NCBI GenBank assembly: GCA_016791475.1
Contig: JAEUWI010000044.1
Location: forward strand, 1-64,000
Direction of reading: 5' to 3'
Length of the DNA stretch: 64,000 nt
Source of the DNA: Candidatus Hydrogenedentota bacterium
GTDB lineage: Bacteria; Hydrogenedentota; Hydrogenedentia; Hydrogenedentales; JAEUWI01
Numbering within the stretch: position 1 is the first letter of the stretch; each line of letters starts with the position of its first letter. The notes under the pieces are model-generated. The model saw nothing but the letters and a program-made list of their open reading frames with translations, did not search any database and had not been told where the DNA came from. Made by a program: the position numbers and the translations under genes. This document shows positions 41,142 to 50,454 of this stretch, piece after piece.

Positions 41142-41962
41142 ACTTCTATCCGTTTTCCTATTTTCCGGTTCTGGCCTCGGCCCACGGTGGCGCGATCGAC
41201 CGTCTGATGGTGATCATTTTCAGCTTCATGCTGGTGGTGTTTACGGGATGGCTCGTCTTTTTCATCTGTGCCCTGTTCAAATTTCGTCAAGGCAAGAATC
41301 CCCAGGCCGTCAGCGAGGGTGTGAAAGGCAAGTGGGTCTATGGCCTCGCCGCTGGACTCTTCGTCGCGGAGATGATCATCCACTTCGGTCTTGGCGGCGG
41401 CATCAGCGCGGCTCAGCTCTCCGCCATCAGCCCGACGGAAGACACGCTCCAGGTGCGCGTGCTCGCCCAGCAGTTTGCCTGGAACATCCACTATCCCGGG
41501 GCCGATGGGATTTTTGGCACAACCGCGCCAAAGTTCTATAACGATCAGGGCAATCCCGTTGGCCTCGATCCGGACGACCCCCACGGCAAGGACGACATCG
41601 TCACTTTCAAGCAGCTTTTTCTGCCGGTGAATAAGCCGGTCCGTATCGAGGTGTCGTCGAAGGACGTGGTGCACGGCTTTTATCTGCCGGAGTTTCGCGT
41701 CAAGCAGGACGTGATCCCCGGAATGACAATCCCGGTTACCTTTGTACCCACGATGACCACGGATGAATTCCGGAAACTCAAAGGCAATGATACGCGGGAT
41801 TTTGAGATTGCCTGCGCGCAGCTTTGTGGCATCACGCACTACACCATGAAGGGCATGGTGCGCGTGCTTGAGCCCGAGGCTTTTGACGCGTGGCTCCAGG
41901 AAAAGGCGCCGGCCGCGGACGAAGGCGGCGAGGACGAGTTCTGGTCCGAGGATGCTCAATGA
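41138..41962 (+). CDS. Cytochrome c oxidase subunit II with CuA site
   Basis: A 274-residue protein with two membrane helices (24-48 and 68-90) and a periplasmic cupredoxin domain. The CuA ligands are present: His in DVVHGFYLPEF, and CAQLCGITHYTM (about 226-237) with two Cys, His and Met. The usual Glu between the cysteines (CxELC), whose side chain also binds Mg, is Gln. RVKQDVIPG is the typical following strand. CuA means that the enzyme takes electrons from a cytochrome c or cupredoxin, not quinol. It is the last oxidase gene, which is unusual; most operons start with it. Confidence 0.93.
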   Translation: MNFYPFSYFPVLASAHGGAIDRLMVIIFSFMLVVFTGWLVFFICALFKFRQGKNPQAVSEGVKGKWVYGLAAGLFVAEMIIHFGLGGGISAAQLSAISPTEDTLQVRVLAQQFAWNIHYPGADGIFGTTAPKFYNDQGNPVGLDPDDPHGKDDIVTFKQLFLPVNKPVRIEVSSKDVVHGFYLPEFRVKQDVIPGMTIPVTFVPTMTTDEFRKLKGNDTRDFEIACAQLCGITHYTMKGMVRVLEPEAFDAWLQEKAPAADEGGEDEFWSEDAQ

Positions 41963-42074
41963 CGACGAAGCGCCTTGGCGCATTCGAAGCATAATCAAAA
42001 CTGGCCGCGGTCGGGCGCGGTCCAAGCGTAGTACACCGCAAGGTGCTGATTAATCCGCGAAGGAACCCCTGCCC

Positions 42075-44225
42075 ATGCTTAAGAGAATTGCCGCACACGG
42101 CGTATTGTCCGTGCTCGCCCTCACGTCCATTGCCGAGGAAGATCTTTCCAAGCTTCCCTTTCCCCTGCACAACGTGGTGCCGCCCCTTTTCGACACGGAC
42201 GACCCGAAGGCCAGCTTCAAGCATCCCGAGGGGCGCCTGCCCATCGTGGTGCCGCCCTTCGAAGAGCAGGTGCGGCGCTGGCTGCCGGAGTCGGTGGGCC
42301 AGGAGCCCCTGCAGGCGGTGCGCCTGGCCGACGGCGCCGTCGAGGTCGGCGCGAGCAATTTACTGACCACCTACAATCCTGTGGATTGGACCACCACCTC
42401 GAGAGCCGAACTGGAACGCGATGGCTTCTTTCACCTTCGCACCGGAAAAAAGTTGGGCGAGTCGGCCCGCGCGCTCATCGATGCCAACCGAGCAAAACTG
42501 ACGGCGGCTTCGGTGGAGCAAATACAGGATATTGCGGAGGGTGCGGGCGAAGTCTGGCTGGCGACGGCCAAAGGATTATTTCGCGCCACCGCCGATTCCC
42601 TGGAGCGCCACGAGTCCTACGGTGTTGACGGCCCTCTCGCGACGAACGTGACCGCCGTGGCTTTGGACAGCAAGGGTGCGCTCTGGACCGGATCGCCTGC
42701 GGGAATCGCCGTGCGTAACCCGGATGGCACGTGGCGCGCGATTCGGGGACGGGATGGACTTCCGGTGGAAAGTATTACGGCGATTGCCATCGACGCCGCC
42801 GACCGCCTCTGGATCGGCACGGTGGAGGGCCTGATTCACTATCGCCCTTACGAGGAGGGCCGCCAGTGGTTCTACCGCGAGGGCGAGCGCTATCTGCCGA
42901 ACAATCATGTCAACGATATCGCCATCACGGCCGACGGCAAGACGATCTACACGGCAACCGAGGGCGGCCTTGGCCAGCTCGACTTCACGGAGACCACGCT
43001 GCTCGCCAAGGCGGAGGCGATTGAGTCCCTGCTCAACAAGCGCCACCGCCGATTCGGCATGGTGGGGGCTTGCGTGCTGGACGACGCGGTGAATCCCACG
43101 TCCTATGAAATCGGCGATAACGACAACGACGGGCTCTGGACTTCGTACCACGTGGCGGCCATGTCGCTGGCCTACAGCGTCACGGGCGACCCCGCCATGA
43201 AGGCCTCGGCCAAGGAGAGCATGGACGCGATCTATATGCTGCAGAACGCCTCGGGTGTTCCGGGCCTGGTCGCGCGCAGCGTGGTGCCGCTGGAGAAGGC
43301 CAAAGAGATTGGCAAAGACAAGGACCCCCAGTGGCGCCTGACCCCCGACGGCAAGTTCTACTGGAAGAGCGACACGTCGTCCGACGAGATCGACGGCCAC
43401 TATTTTGCTTTCTTCACCTACTGGGAGCACATTGCAAAGAACGATCCGGCGGAGCGCGAGAAGTGCATTGCGCAGGTGCGCGCGCTGACCGATTATCTCG
43501 TGGACAACGGCTACCGGCTGCTGGACTGGGATGGCGAGCAGACCCGCTGGGGCTTCTGGGATCCGGAACAACTGAACAACCGCCCGAGACATTTCCTGGA
43601 GAGCGGCCTCAATTCGCTGCAGATGCTTTCCTTCCTCAAGACGACCTGGTACATCACGGGCGACGAGAAGTACCAGCAGCATTACATGAACCTCATCACG
43701 GAGCACCATTACCTCGCGAACGTGCTGCTGGAGAAGAAGGTTTTTCCCGATTCGAACAACCACTCCGACAACCAGCTCGGTTATGTGGCCTGGTACCCCA
43801 TTCTCCAGATCGAGCAGGATCCCGATATCCGTCTCCAGCTTCACAAGGCGGTGCGGCGGCACTACAAGACCATCAACCGCGACCGCAGCAGTTTCTTCTA
43901 CTACGTCACGGCTACCATCGATCCCGACTATGTGGATCTGGAGTCGGCGGCGGAGAATCTGAAAGGGATTCCCACCGACCGACGTCAGTGGCGGCAGCGC
44001 AACAGCCACCGGGCTGATCTGATCTTCGATCCGCGGGTGGACCGCTTCGGCAAGAAGCAGTTGATGACCGTGCTGCCGGAGGATGAGCGCGCCTGGGACC
44101 GCTGGAACGGCAATCCCTATCTGCCGGACGACGGCAGCAGCGGGACAGTGGAAGACGCGGGCGCGGACTACCTCCTGCCCTACTGGATGGGCCGTTTCCA
44201 CGGGTTTATCACGGAAGCCAACTAA
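42075..44225 (+). CDS. Secreted beta-propeller plus alpha/alpha-toroid protein of unknown function
   Basis: A 716-residue protein with a short signal-like N-terminus. Residues 140-320 hold regulator-type propeller repeats (VEQIQDIAEGAGEVWLAT, LWTGSPAGIAV, LWIGTVEGLIHY). Residues 330-690 look like an alpha/alpha-toroid of the glycoside hydrolase or lyase type (DGLWTSYHVAAMSLAYSVTG, YLVDNGYRLLDWDGEQT, HYLANVLL). Aromatic and acidic clusters suit sugar binding, but I see no known catalytic motif. It follows the oxidase operon after 112 bases and ends at a good terminator. The signal peptide is short, so export is probable, not certain. Confidence 0.8.
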   Translation: MLKRIAAHGVLSVLALTSIAEEDLSKLPFPLHNVVPPLFDTDDPKASFKHPEGRLPIVVPPFEEQVRRWLPESVGQEPLQAVRLADGAVEVGASNLLTTYNPVDWTTTSRAELERDGFFHLRTGKKLGESARALIDANRAKLTAASVEQIQDIAEGAGEVWLATAKGLFRATADSLERHESYGVDGPLATNVTAVALDSKGALWTGSPAGIAVRNPDGTWRAIRGRDGLPVESITAIAIDAADRLWIGTVEGLIHYRPYEEGRQWFYREGERYLPNNHVNDIAITADGKTIYTATEGGLGQLDFTETTLLAKAEAIESLLNKRHRRFGMVGACVLDDAVNPTSYEIGDNDNDGLWTSYHVAAMSLAYSVTGDPAMKASAKESMDAIYMLQNASGVPGLVARSVVPLEKAKEIGKDKDPQWRLTPDGKFYWKSDTSSDEIDGHYFAFFTYWEHIAKNDPAEREKCIAQVRALTDYLVDNGYRLLDWDGEQTRWGFWDPEQLNNRPRHFLESGLNSLQMLSFLKTTWYITGDEKYQQHYMNLITEHHYLANVLLEKKVFPDSNNHSDNQLGYVAWYPILQIEQDPDIRLQLHKAVRRHYKTINRDRSSFFYYVTATIDPDYVDLESAAENLKGIPTDRRQWRQRNSHRADLIFDPRVDRFGKKQLMTVLPEDERAWDRWNGNPYLPDDGSSGTVEDAGADYLLPYWMGRFHGFITEAN

Positions 44226-44233
44226 TCGCGCAC

Positions 44234-44270
44234 GGGGGGCAGGCTCCTTCAGGGAACCTGCCCCCCTTTT
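44234..44270 (+). terminator. Intrinsic terminator after the propeller-toroid gene
   Basis: GGGGGGCAGG (44234-44243) pairs perfectly with CCTGCCCCCC (44257-44266) and is followed by TTTT on the plus strand. Confidence 0.85.
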
Positions 44271-44297
44271 CCGCTCGCTATCTCACTCCGATCTGTT

Positions 44298-45290
44298 TCA
44301 CGGGAAATCGCTGCCCGGCCACGGCACGCTCTGGTAGAAGCCACTGTCGATTCCCTCTTCCCCCGGCGCGAAGATATGGTTCGCGATGTGAATCGCGATA
44401 CCCGCCGCGTTCATTGGGAATTGCCCGCCCACCGGCAGGGGCGCGCTTTCAAAGACAACCGTTTCGGTCGTTTTCTCCGCGAATTTGGAATAGGCCACGT
44501 GTCCGTCCGCGAATAGCAGATTGGCACCGCCGGGAACGTGATTAAAGCTCTCGGCCGCATCGGCGATGTTGTCCAGCATCACCACGAGCCGGGATTGCGC
44601 CACGGCGGAGGCACCGGCGTTATTGATGTCGGTGATGAAGAAACGCTCGATGCCTTCGCGCAACCGAAGCGCCCGTGTATAGTTGCCGGGCAGCGGGGTT
44701 GAGAAAACCCAGTCCTCCTGCACGCGATACGAGTTTTCATAGATGCGCGCGCCGAAATCCTGGACGCTGGCGTAGAAGGCCGACGCCTGGGCCGCCGTCT
44801 GGAGCATTTCGTCGCTGAAGGCCCAGCCGAGATACGTGTAGGGATGGCCCAGGAATTCGCAGGGCTCGATCTTCCCGCTGTTTGTGAACCCCGGCGTATC
44901 GACGAAGTTATCCGAACCCACGTGGCCCGCGTCGTATGTGTTCAACGCGTCGCCATCCGCGGACATGGCGCTCGGGCAGATCAGGATATCCGGATCGTTC
45001 ATGTATTCCGGAAACACCAGTTCGCCGTCGAACACGGTGTCGAAGGACGACACCGTGCCGTCACAACGCTTTGTCTTCATGTACGGGTAGCTCTGCCCCT
45101 TGCTCTCGCTCGCATACATTTTGAAGACGAGCCCGAATTGCTTCAGGTTGTTCTGGCAGCTTGCGCGACGCGCGGCTTCCCTGGCGCGCGCCAGGGCGGG
45201 CAGCAGAACGGCCGCCAGAATGCCGATGATGGCAATCACCACCAGGAGTTCGATCAGGGTAAATCCCCGTTGGGAATGCTTTTTTTTCAT
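44298..45290 (-). CDS. Prepilin-like protein with H-X10-DG motif (copy 2)
   Basis: A 330-residue type IV pilin-like protein. MKKKHSQRG is the short basic leader, cleaved before [18 protein letters not shown], the methylated pilin helix. The globular part has Cys pairs (CQNNLKQ, CDG, ICPS, PCEFL), and the C-terminus has [17 protein letters not shown], the H-Xn-DG motif of PVC-type pseudopilins. AAGGTG precedes the start at 45290; 86 extra residues upstream are not pilin-like. It is a paralogue of the 46245-47144 product, and each follows a His-rich membrane protein gene. It is the last gene of the metal-type operon. Confidence 0.92.
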   Translation of the reverse strand: MKKKHSQRGFTLIELLVVIAIIGILAAVLLPALARAREAARRASCQNNLKQFGLVFKMYASESKGQSYPYMKTKRCDGTVSSFDTVFDGELVFPEYMNDPDILICPSAMSADGDALNTYDAGHVGSDNFVDTPGFTNSGKIEPCEFLGHPYTYLGWAFSDEMLQTAAQASAFYASVQDFGARIYENSYRVQEDWVFSTPLPGNYTRALRLREGIERFFITDINNAGASAVAQSRLVVMLDNIADAAESFNHVPGGANLLFADGHVAYSKFAEKTTETVVFESAPLPVGGQFPMNAAGIAIHIANHIFAPGEEGIDSGFYQSVPWPGSDFP

Positions 45291-45370
45291 TGGATGCACC
45301 TTTTGTGTTTCCGTACGCGGGCACACGACCCCACGGGCCGCCACGGCCACGCCGCACGGAATGGATTTAA

Positions 45371-45970
45371 TTAAGTGAAAGCAAGACCTGTGGAACCCGC
45401 CTTCGGCGGCGGGCCGCGAGGACTCCAGGCGCGCCGATGGGCGCGTTGCTTCACCGGGGTGCATGCATAGAACACACCCGCCAGGCGGGCGGGTGCAGGG
45501 AGAGGCGAAAGGGATTCTGCCGCCAGCAAAGACATGGCCGCGGCGCAATAGTAATTTTCCGGCGCCCTTTCCCGGTCCGGCCCGCGATGATGATTGCCGC
45601 GCTCATCACCGGACGGACGGGATGACTGATTGCCGCGCGCTGGGGCGGGATGGGCGTGTCCCCCGGAAGAACCGTGGGTGTGAACGTGCTCCCAATCGGC
45701 CGGGCGGGTGCGCACCGCGATGCGAATTGGGTAGTTGGTGCGGTCCGCGCGGTCCCCCGAAAGGTGCTGATGGATAACCCCGCCCGATGCATGGGTGTGG
45801 GTTGCGCCGCCGTGAGTGTGGGGCGTGTAGACCCCCGGAAAACCTGCCACGAGGCGCAGCCCGAGGAGGGCCAGCATGAGAAAAGCCACAGGAAGATTTC
45901 GGCCGCCGGGCGATCCGCGCCTGCGGCCAGGTTCTGCGATACGAAAACTGGACCCGCGATCGAAAGTCAA
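45371..45970 (-). CDS. Histidine-rich membrane protein (copy 2)
   Basis: A protein of up to 199 residues with one hydrophobic helix (about 27-45, [19 protein letters not shown]) followed by [20 protein letters not shown] and further HxH clusters (HQH, HVHTHG, HAHP). About 14 histidines in 100 residues point to binding of Zn, Ni or Cu outside the membrane. It resembles the 47214-47669 product in order (helix, PGV, HxH, THA.GG, HxH). The annotated start is TTG 45970 with no good ribosome binding site; a GTG just before the helix is possible. It lies 80 bases before its partner pilin gene. Confidence 0.68.
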   Translation of the reverse strand: MTFDRGSSFRIAEPGRRRGSPGGRNLPVAFLMLALLGLRLVAGFPGVYTPHTHGGATHTHASGGVIHQHLSGDRADRTNYPIRIAVRTRPADWEHVHTHGSSGGHAHPAPARGNQSSRPSGDERGNHHRGPDRERAPENYYCAAAMSLLAAESLSPLPAPARLAGVFYACTPVKQRAHRRAWSPRGPPPKAGSTGLAFT

Positions 45971-46244
45971 TGTGGTGGTCTGCCGACTGGAGAAATGCCC
46001 CGTTTAGTGCCGCAGGTGAAGGTTGGAAAAGGCCTTCCGGCCAGCGCGTCACCCTTTAGACGCGCCCCGGAATTATTACATTGGAACCCGGCAAGATTCA
46101 ACGCGCGCAATAGTATCAAGTGGCGCACAAGGGGAGTCCGGGGCGCGGGTTGTGGTCGGGTACCCGCGCCCCGGTGGAGCAGGATGCGATTGGCGGCGCA
46201 TCCGTGGGAGGCGTGATGATAGCGATGAACTTCGGATTCAGGAT

Positions 46245-47144
46245 CTACACGCCGTTGAAGGGCCGGTTGTAGCGACCAAAGGTCCGGGCGCTGTCGACGC
46301 TCATGGGAAATTCCTCATGAGGATATTTCATGAAATCGACATGGCCGTCCATGTAGAGAACGTTGCCACCTCCAGGAATGTGGCTGAAGTCGGCCGGGTT
46401 CGTGGTGACGTGGTCCCACATGACCGCCACGTCGCTTTGGGCCCTGGCTGTGGCGCCCGCATTGTTTATGTCTGTAATGAGGAATCGCTCGATACCTTCG
46501 CGCAGTCGGTACAGCACGTTTCCGCCGTTCGCCTGGGTGCCGGCGTAGGCGCCGCTCACGGTGAAATCACGATCGCTCTGGGCGCCGGACGAGGCCACAT
46601 TGGCGCGGGCCAATTCTCCCCAGGGCGTGCTGGTGTCGAACTGGCCCTCCGAGAAGCGACCTCCGGTGTCGGTGCCGACCGTGCCCGTGAGTGGCCCAAC
46701 AATGTTCACATCTTTCAGAATCAACCAACCGATGTAGTTGTAGGGTTCTTTGAGAAACTCGCAGGGATCGACTCGGCCATTGGCATTGGCGTCATAACGC
46801 TCCACCGCGCTTTTGTGTTTTCCCCAGGAGGGACACATCACGATTTCGGCGTCGGTAAGATATTCGGGCATGAGGAGGGTACCGTCGAAGATCATGGTGT
46901 CGCTCAACGTGGCGCCGTCGCAATTGTAGGTCTTGCGCCGCGGCAGCTTCTCTCCATCGGACTCGTTGGCGTACATTTTGAAAATGACGCCCAGTTGTTT
47001 CAAATTGTTCTGGCAGGAGGCTCTTCGGGCGGCCTCCCGTGCGCGCGCCAATGCCGGAAGCAAGATGGCCGCGAGTATGCCAATGATGGCTATCACCACC
47101 AGCAGCTCGATCAGGGTAAAACCCCGTCGTGGTGCTTCATTCAT
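46245..47144 (-). CDS. Prepilin-like protein with H-X10-DG motif (copy 1)
   Basis: A 299-residue pseudopilin. MNEAPRRG is the leader and [18 protein letters not shown] the pilin helix. [19 protein letters not shown] is shared almost word for word with the 44298-45290 product, as are [17 protein letters not shown] and PCEFL; the end has [18 protein letters not shown] prepilin peptidase elsewhere must process it. GGAG precedes the start at 47144. It follows a His-rich membrane protein gene by 69 bases, forming the first copy of the module. Pseudopilins of this type are usually secretion- or surface-related; why one sits with metal genes is not known. Confidence 0.92.
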   Translation of the reverse strand: MNEAPRRGFTLIELLVVIAIIGILAAILLPALARAREAARRASCQNNLKQLGVIFKMYANESDGEKLPRRKTYNCDGATLSDTMIFDGTLLMPEYLTDAEIVMCPSWGKHKSAVERYDANANGRVDPCEFLKEPYNYIGWLILKDVNIVGPLTGTVGTDTGGRFSEGQFDTSTPWGELARANVASSGAQSDRDFTVSGAYAGTQANGGNVLYRLREGIERFLITDINNAGATARAQSDVAVMWDHVTTNPADFSHIPGGGNVLYMDGHVDFMKYPHEEFPMSVDSARTFGRYNRPFNGV

Positions 47145-47213
47145 ATTCGGTACTCCACTATTTGATGCAGCCGAAGCGGCGGGAAAGGACGGCATCTTGC
47201 CGCGGATTGAAAA

Positions 47214-47669
47214 CTACACGAGTTCTGTCCTTTCCGGTTGAGGTGGAGCCCGTGCCTGGAGGTCCTCCACCCCATCTTGCGACTCGGGCACCCGCACCCA
47301 CAGGGGATGAGGCCACCCGGCCGCTTGTTCCATCGGTACCGTCTGCGAAGCGTCCGCATCTTCTACAGCCGCACTGTTGGGCGAGTAGTAGCCCGCGGCG
47401 ACTGGGAAGTGTCCGTCCGGCTGCGGACCGTCACCCGATTGATCCCCGTGTTCGTGGGGCAGCCCACCACCGGCGTGGGTGTGGAAGCGCCCATCGGTAC
47501 CATGCCAATGCAGCACCGGCACGCCCGGCACGGCGCTCAGCAGCCGAATCACTACGGCCGCCACCATGACAGGCAAGGCCCATGAGACCGCAGCGCAATA
47601 CCTGGCTCCCGAGGGGCGGCAACCGATGGTGCGGCCACCCGAGCTCCGGACTTTCCGTTTCACGCGCAT
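47214..47669 (-). CDS. Histidine-rich membrane protein (copy 1)
   Basis: A 151-residue protein with one membrane helix (about 27-48) followed by VPGVPVLHWHGTDGRFHTHAG and PHEHG. The order matches the product of 45371-45970, so they are paralogues. The His pairs suggest metal binding on the outer side of the membrane. The C-terminal half is polar and not recognised. It starts 13 bases after the TPR gene, in the same operon. Its ribosome binding site is weak (GAG), so the exact start is open. Confidence 0.72.
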   Translation of the reverse strand: MRVKRKVRSSGGRTIGCRPSGARYCAAVSWALPVMVAAVVIRLLSAVPGVPVLHWHGTDGRFHTHAGGGLPHEHGDQSGDGPQPDGHFPVAAGYYSPNSAAVEDADASQTVPMEQAAGWPHPLWVRVPESQDGVEDLQARAPPQPERTELV

Positions 47670-47682
47670 GCCGCAGCTCGCG

Positions 47683-48687
47683 CTAACTGACCGGTTCGGC
47701 GGTTTCGCCGTTCTTCAGGCGCTCCGCGACGCGGCGCTGCGAGCGCAGGAGATTGTGCCGGGAGTACTCAAGACCTTCATCGCAGACGGCCATGGCCTTG
47801 TCATATTCACCCAGCTCGGTGAGGGCGCGCGCCAGGAAGAGATAGGTTTCGCCGTGGACCTGGTCCTGAAACTCATCGAAAACCTCGCGCTTGTCGCGCA
47901 TGGCGAGTTTGAGCTTCAGCGCGTCCCGTGCGCCCTCGGTCAGTACTTCGACCGCGACGCGGTAGGCCTCGGTGGCGTTGCTGGGGTGAAACCGCTTCAG
48001 ATCTTCCGGAATTTCGATTTCCTTTCCCCGGTTCTCCTCGTGGATGAGCAACTCAAGACGGTCGGCATACTCAAAGAAGAGGCGACCCAGCGCGGCCTTG
48101 ACTTCGAAACTGTTGGGGTTCGCTTTCAAACCGGCCACGAGCAAATCCTTCGCCTCGGCGGGATCACCGGCGAAGTCGGTGAGGTAGAAGGCGCCCAGGG
48201 TGTAGAGGCGCTCGAGCCGCGGATTGAGCTTGACGGCCAATTGGTACCACGGAATGATTTCTTTCGGGTCGTCGTGGACGTGCCCTTCCTGATAGCAGGT
48301 CACGTTGCGATGAATTTCGCCGAGCAGGCCGCGCCAGTCCCGATTTTTGTCCAGAACCATGTTCACACCTTCGGTGTGGCCCATGCCCACGGCGGTTCCG
48401 GTGGCGTCCTGCCGCATGAAGCCTTCTTCCTCCTCGCCTTTGGTGGGCATGCGCTGGACCATGCCGACGTGGAGGTATTCCATGCTCTTCAGCCACATCA
48501 GGTCGCCCACGGACATCTGGAGCTGGCCCATGAGGGACAGGGCGATAGACTCTTTGGCCGCTTCGATTTCACTGGGCTGGTAGGTGGCGTCGGAGACCAC
48601 CACGGCGGCGGATAGCCGTCCCGGCATGGCGCCCGCGACGAGGGCGATGGCGACGAGGCCCAGAACCACCAGGGTATCTTTTTTCAT
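47683..48687 (-). CDS. Exported TPR-repeat protein of the metal-type operon
   Basis: A 334-residue protein with a signal peptide or anchor (1-28), then helical repeats (about 35-320) that look like TPRs, for example YLFLARALTELGEYDKAMAVCDEG. A His-containing stretch CYQEGHVHDDP lies near residue 130. It starts 12 bases after the ABC permease gene and should work in the envelope beside the transporter, perhaps as a scaffold. No enzyme motif is seen. Confidence 0.78.
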   Translation of the reverse strand: MKKDTLVVLGLVAIALVAGAMPGRLSAAVVVSDATYQPSEIEAAKESIALSLMGQLQMSVGDLMWLKSMEYLHVGMVQRMPTKGEEEEGFMRQDATGTAVGMGHTEGVNMVLDKNRDWRGLLGEIHRNVTCYQEGHVHDDPKEIIPWYQLAVKLNPRLERLYTLGAFYLTDFAGDPAEAKDLLVAGLKANPNSFEVKAALGRLFFEYADRLELLIHEENRGKEIEIPEDLKRFHPSNATEAYRVAVEVLTEGARDALKLKLAMRDKREVFDEFQDQVHGETYLFLARALTELGEYDKAMAVCDEGLEYSRHNLLRSQRRVAERLKNGETAEPVS

Positions 48688-48699
48688 CGGAAAAACTCC

Positions 48700-49467
48700 T
48701 TAGAGATCGACACGGTGGAAGCGGCGAACGCCCACGGCGATGAACACCGACGCGTAAACCAGGGCGTAGAGCGTCAGCGCCGCGAGCACCCAGAAGGGGG
48801 TGGGCAGGTAACCGTGGACCTCGCGCTTGGTGAGATCGAAGAGCTCGAGATGGGGCAGGACCCAGTAGAGGACTTCCATCAGCGTGCGCCCCCATCCTTC
48901 CAGGTCGGTGCGGACCGTGGTGAGGGTATTGGCGAAGGTCTGCATGGCCAGGGCCAGGAGCATGGACACGGTAACGTTGCCGCTGTGGGTCAGAAAGACC
49001 GACAGGCACAGGGTGAGTCCGGCGATGATCCACATGGCGAGGATGCGCAGGTAGACGGCCTGGAAGAAGACCGCCGATACGGGGACGCCGAGAATCTTGA
49101 AGAGCAGGAAGAGCTCGGCCGAGAAGAGCACGACCACGGCGGAGGCCATGGCGCAGACGCCCAGGTATTTGCCGAGAAAGACCTGCAGCCGGGAAACGGG
49201 CTTGGCCAGGAGGGGATAGAGGGTCCGGTTTTGTATTTCGTTGGGGAGCTGGCGGGCGGCGGTGACCACACAGATGAGTACCGCAAGCAGCCCGGTGGTG
49301 GTGAAGCCCACGTCCTTCACGAATTTCCCGAGCCCTTCGGTGCCGAAACGGCTGAAGAGCCCCGCGCCGAATACGATGAGCGCGGCGAGAATAAGGACGA
49401 CGTAGGGATCTTTGCGCCGAAAGGAATCGATGATGGTGACTTGGGCGATGCCCAGAATTTTATCCAT
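48700..49467 (-). CDS. ABC transporter permease (ABC-2/NosY-like)
   Basis: A 255-residue membrane protein with about six helices. LPNEIQNRTLYPLLAKPVSR is the cytoplasmic signature of the ABC-2 type NosY/YhaP permeases that pair with an ATPase encoded next to them. NosDFY delivers copper or sulfur for nitrous oxide reductase, and other ABC-2 systems export drugs, polysaccharides or lipids. The start at 49467 has GGAAAG upstream; a longer frame to 49524 is not hydrophobic. The ATPase gene ends 57 bases upstream. Confidence 0.9.
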   Translation of the reverse strand: MDKILGIAQVTIIDSFRRKDPYVVLILAALIVFGAGLFSRFGTEGLGKFVKDVGFTTTGLLAVLICVVTAARQLPNEIQNRTLYPLLAKPVSRLQVFLGKYLGVCAMASAVVVLFSAELFLLFKILGVPVSAVFFQAVYLRILAMWIIAGLTLCLSVFLTHSGNVTVSMLLALAMQTFANTLTTVRTDLEGWGRTLMEVLYWVLPHLELFDLTKREVHGYLPTPFWVLAALTLYALVYASVFIAVGVRRFHRVDL

Positions 49468-49524
49468 GGGAAATGGCTTTCCAAGAGTATGCGCGGCCCA
49501 TCGGGGCCACGGCGATAGTTCCAA

Positions 49525-50454
49525 TCAACTGACTTTGTGACCAATGCGCTGGACGAAGAAGTCTTCCAGGGAGCCGGGCTCCTCATAGGAGGATTTCGCC
49601 TCCACATTGAGTTCCCTGAGCAACTGGTCGATGGATTCCCGCGCCTCCACGCTGTCCGCGGAGAAGGTGGTCTGGCCGTTGCTCACGGCGTGGATATAGA
49701 CGCCCGGCGGCAGCACCGGCGGCGAGAGCAGGCCGTCCACTTTCACAATATGGCGCCGGATGGCGTTCGACATGGCCGCAAGGTGATCTTCCGCCAGCAC
49801 CTTGCCCTCGTCGATCAGGATCACCCGATCGCAGAGCATGGTGACCTCGGAGAGCTCGTGGGACGAGAAGAACACCGTCTTCCCCTTCGCCTTGAAGTCC
49901 ATGAGGATGCGGCGAACGTCGTAGCGCGCCACGGGATCGAGCCCGGAAGTGACCTCGTCCAGGATCAGCAGGTCGGGTTCGCCCATGATGGCCTGGGCGA
50001 TGCCCACGCGCTGGAGCATGCCCTTGGAGAAGCCGCGCACCGGCTCGCGATCGCGTCCCGTGAGCTTCACCTTCGCGAGCAACTCGTCGATCATGGCCTC
50101 GCGTTGTGGCTTTGGTATCTCCCGCAGTTTCGCAAACATGCGGAGGGTTTCCCGCGCGGTCAGAAAGGGATAGTACAGCGCGACTTCCGGCAGGAAGCCC
50201 ACCTGGCGCCGACCATCCATGTGACCCGCGGGCAGGCCCATGACTTTCACGGTGCCTTTGGTGGGCTTCCTGAAGCCCATCAGCACTTTGATCGCGGTGG
50301 ACTTTCCCGCGCCGTTGGGACCGATGAAACCCACGACCTCGCCGCGCTTCACGGAGAGATTGAGTCCGTCGACGGCGCGGATGAGCTTCCCGCTGTCGGT
50401 CGTGTACTCGACCATGAGATCCCGGATTTCGATAACATTCTCGTTGCTGATCAT
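49525..50454 (-). CDS. ABC transporter ATP-binding protein (NosF-like)
   Basis: A 309-residue ATPase with Walker A GPNGAGKST, a Q-loop region around FLPEVALYYP, a modified signature FSKGM (in place of LSGGQ), Walker B LLILDEVTSGLDP and switch His in SSHE. The C-terminal 80 residues are the extension usual in ABC-2 exporters. The ATG at 50454 overlaps the stop of the upstream gene (ATGA), which rejects the longer frame to 50541. It energises the permease encoded by the next gene. Confidence 0.94.
   Translation of the reverse strand: MISNENVIEIRDLMVEYTTDSGKLIRAVDGLNLSVKRGEVVGFIGPNGAGKSTAIKVLMGFRKPTKGTVKVMGLPAGHMDGRRQVGFLPEVALYYPFLTARETLRMFAKLREIPKPQREAMIDELLAKVKLTGRDREPVRGFSKGMLQRVGIAQAIMGEPDLLILDEVTSGLDPVARYDVRRILMDFKAKGKTVFFSSHELSEVTMLCDRVILIDEGKVLAEDHLAAMSNAIRRHIVKVDGLLSPPVLPPGVYIHAVSNGQTTFSADSVEARESIDQLLRELNVEAKSSYEEPGSLEDFFVQRIGHKVS

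Noticed and set aside
46070-46090. A Zur-like half-site (AATGTAATAA on the minus strand) before the second His-rich gene
   Set aside because: Only one half is recognisable and no promoter pair surrounds it, so it is not listed as an operator.
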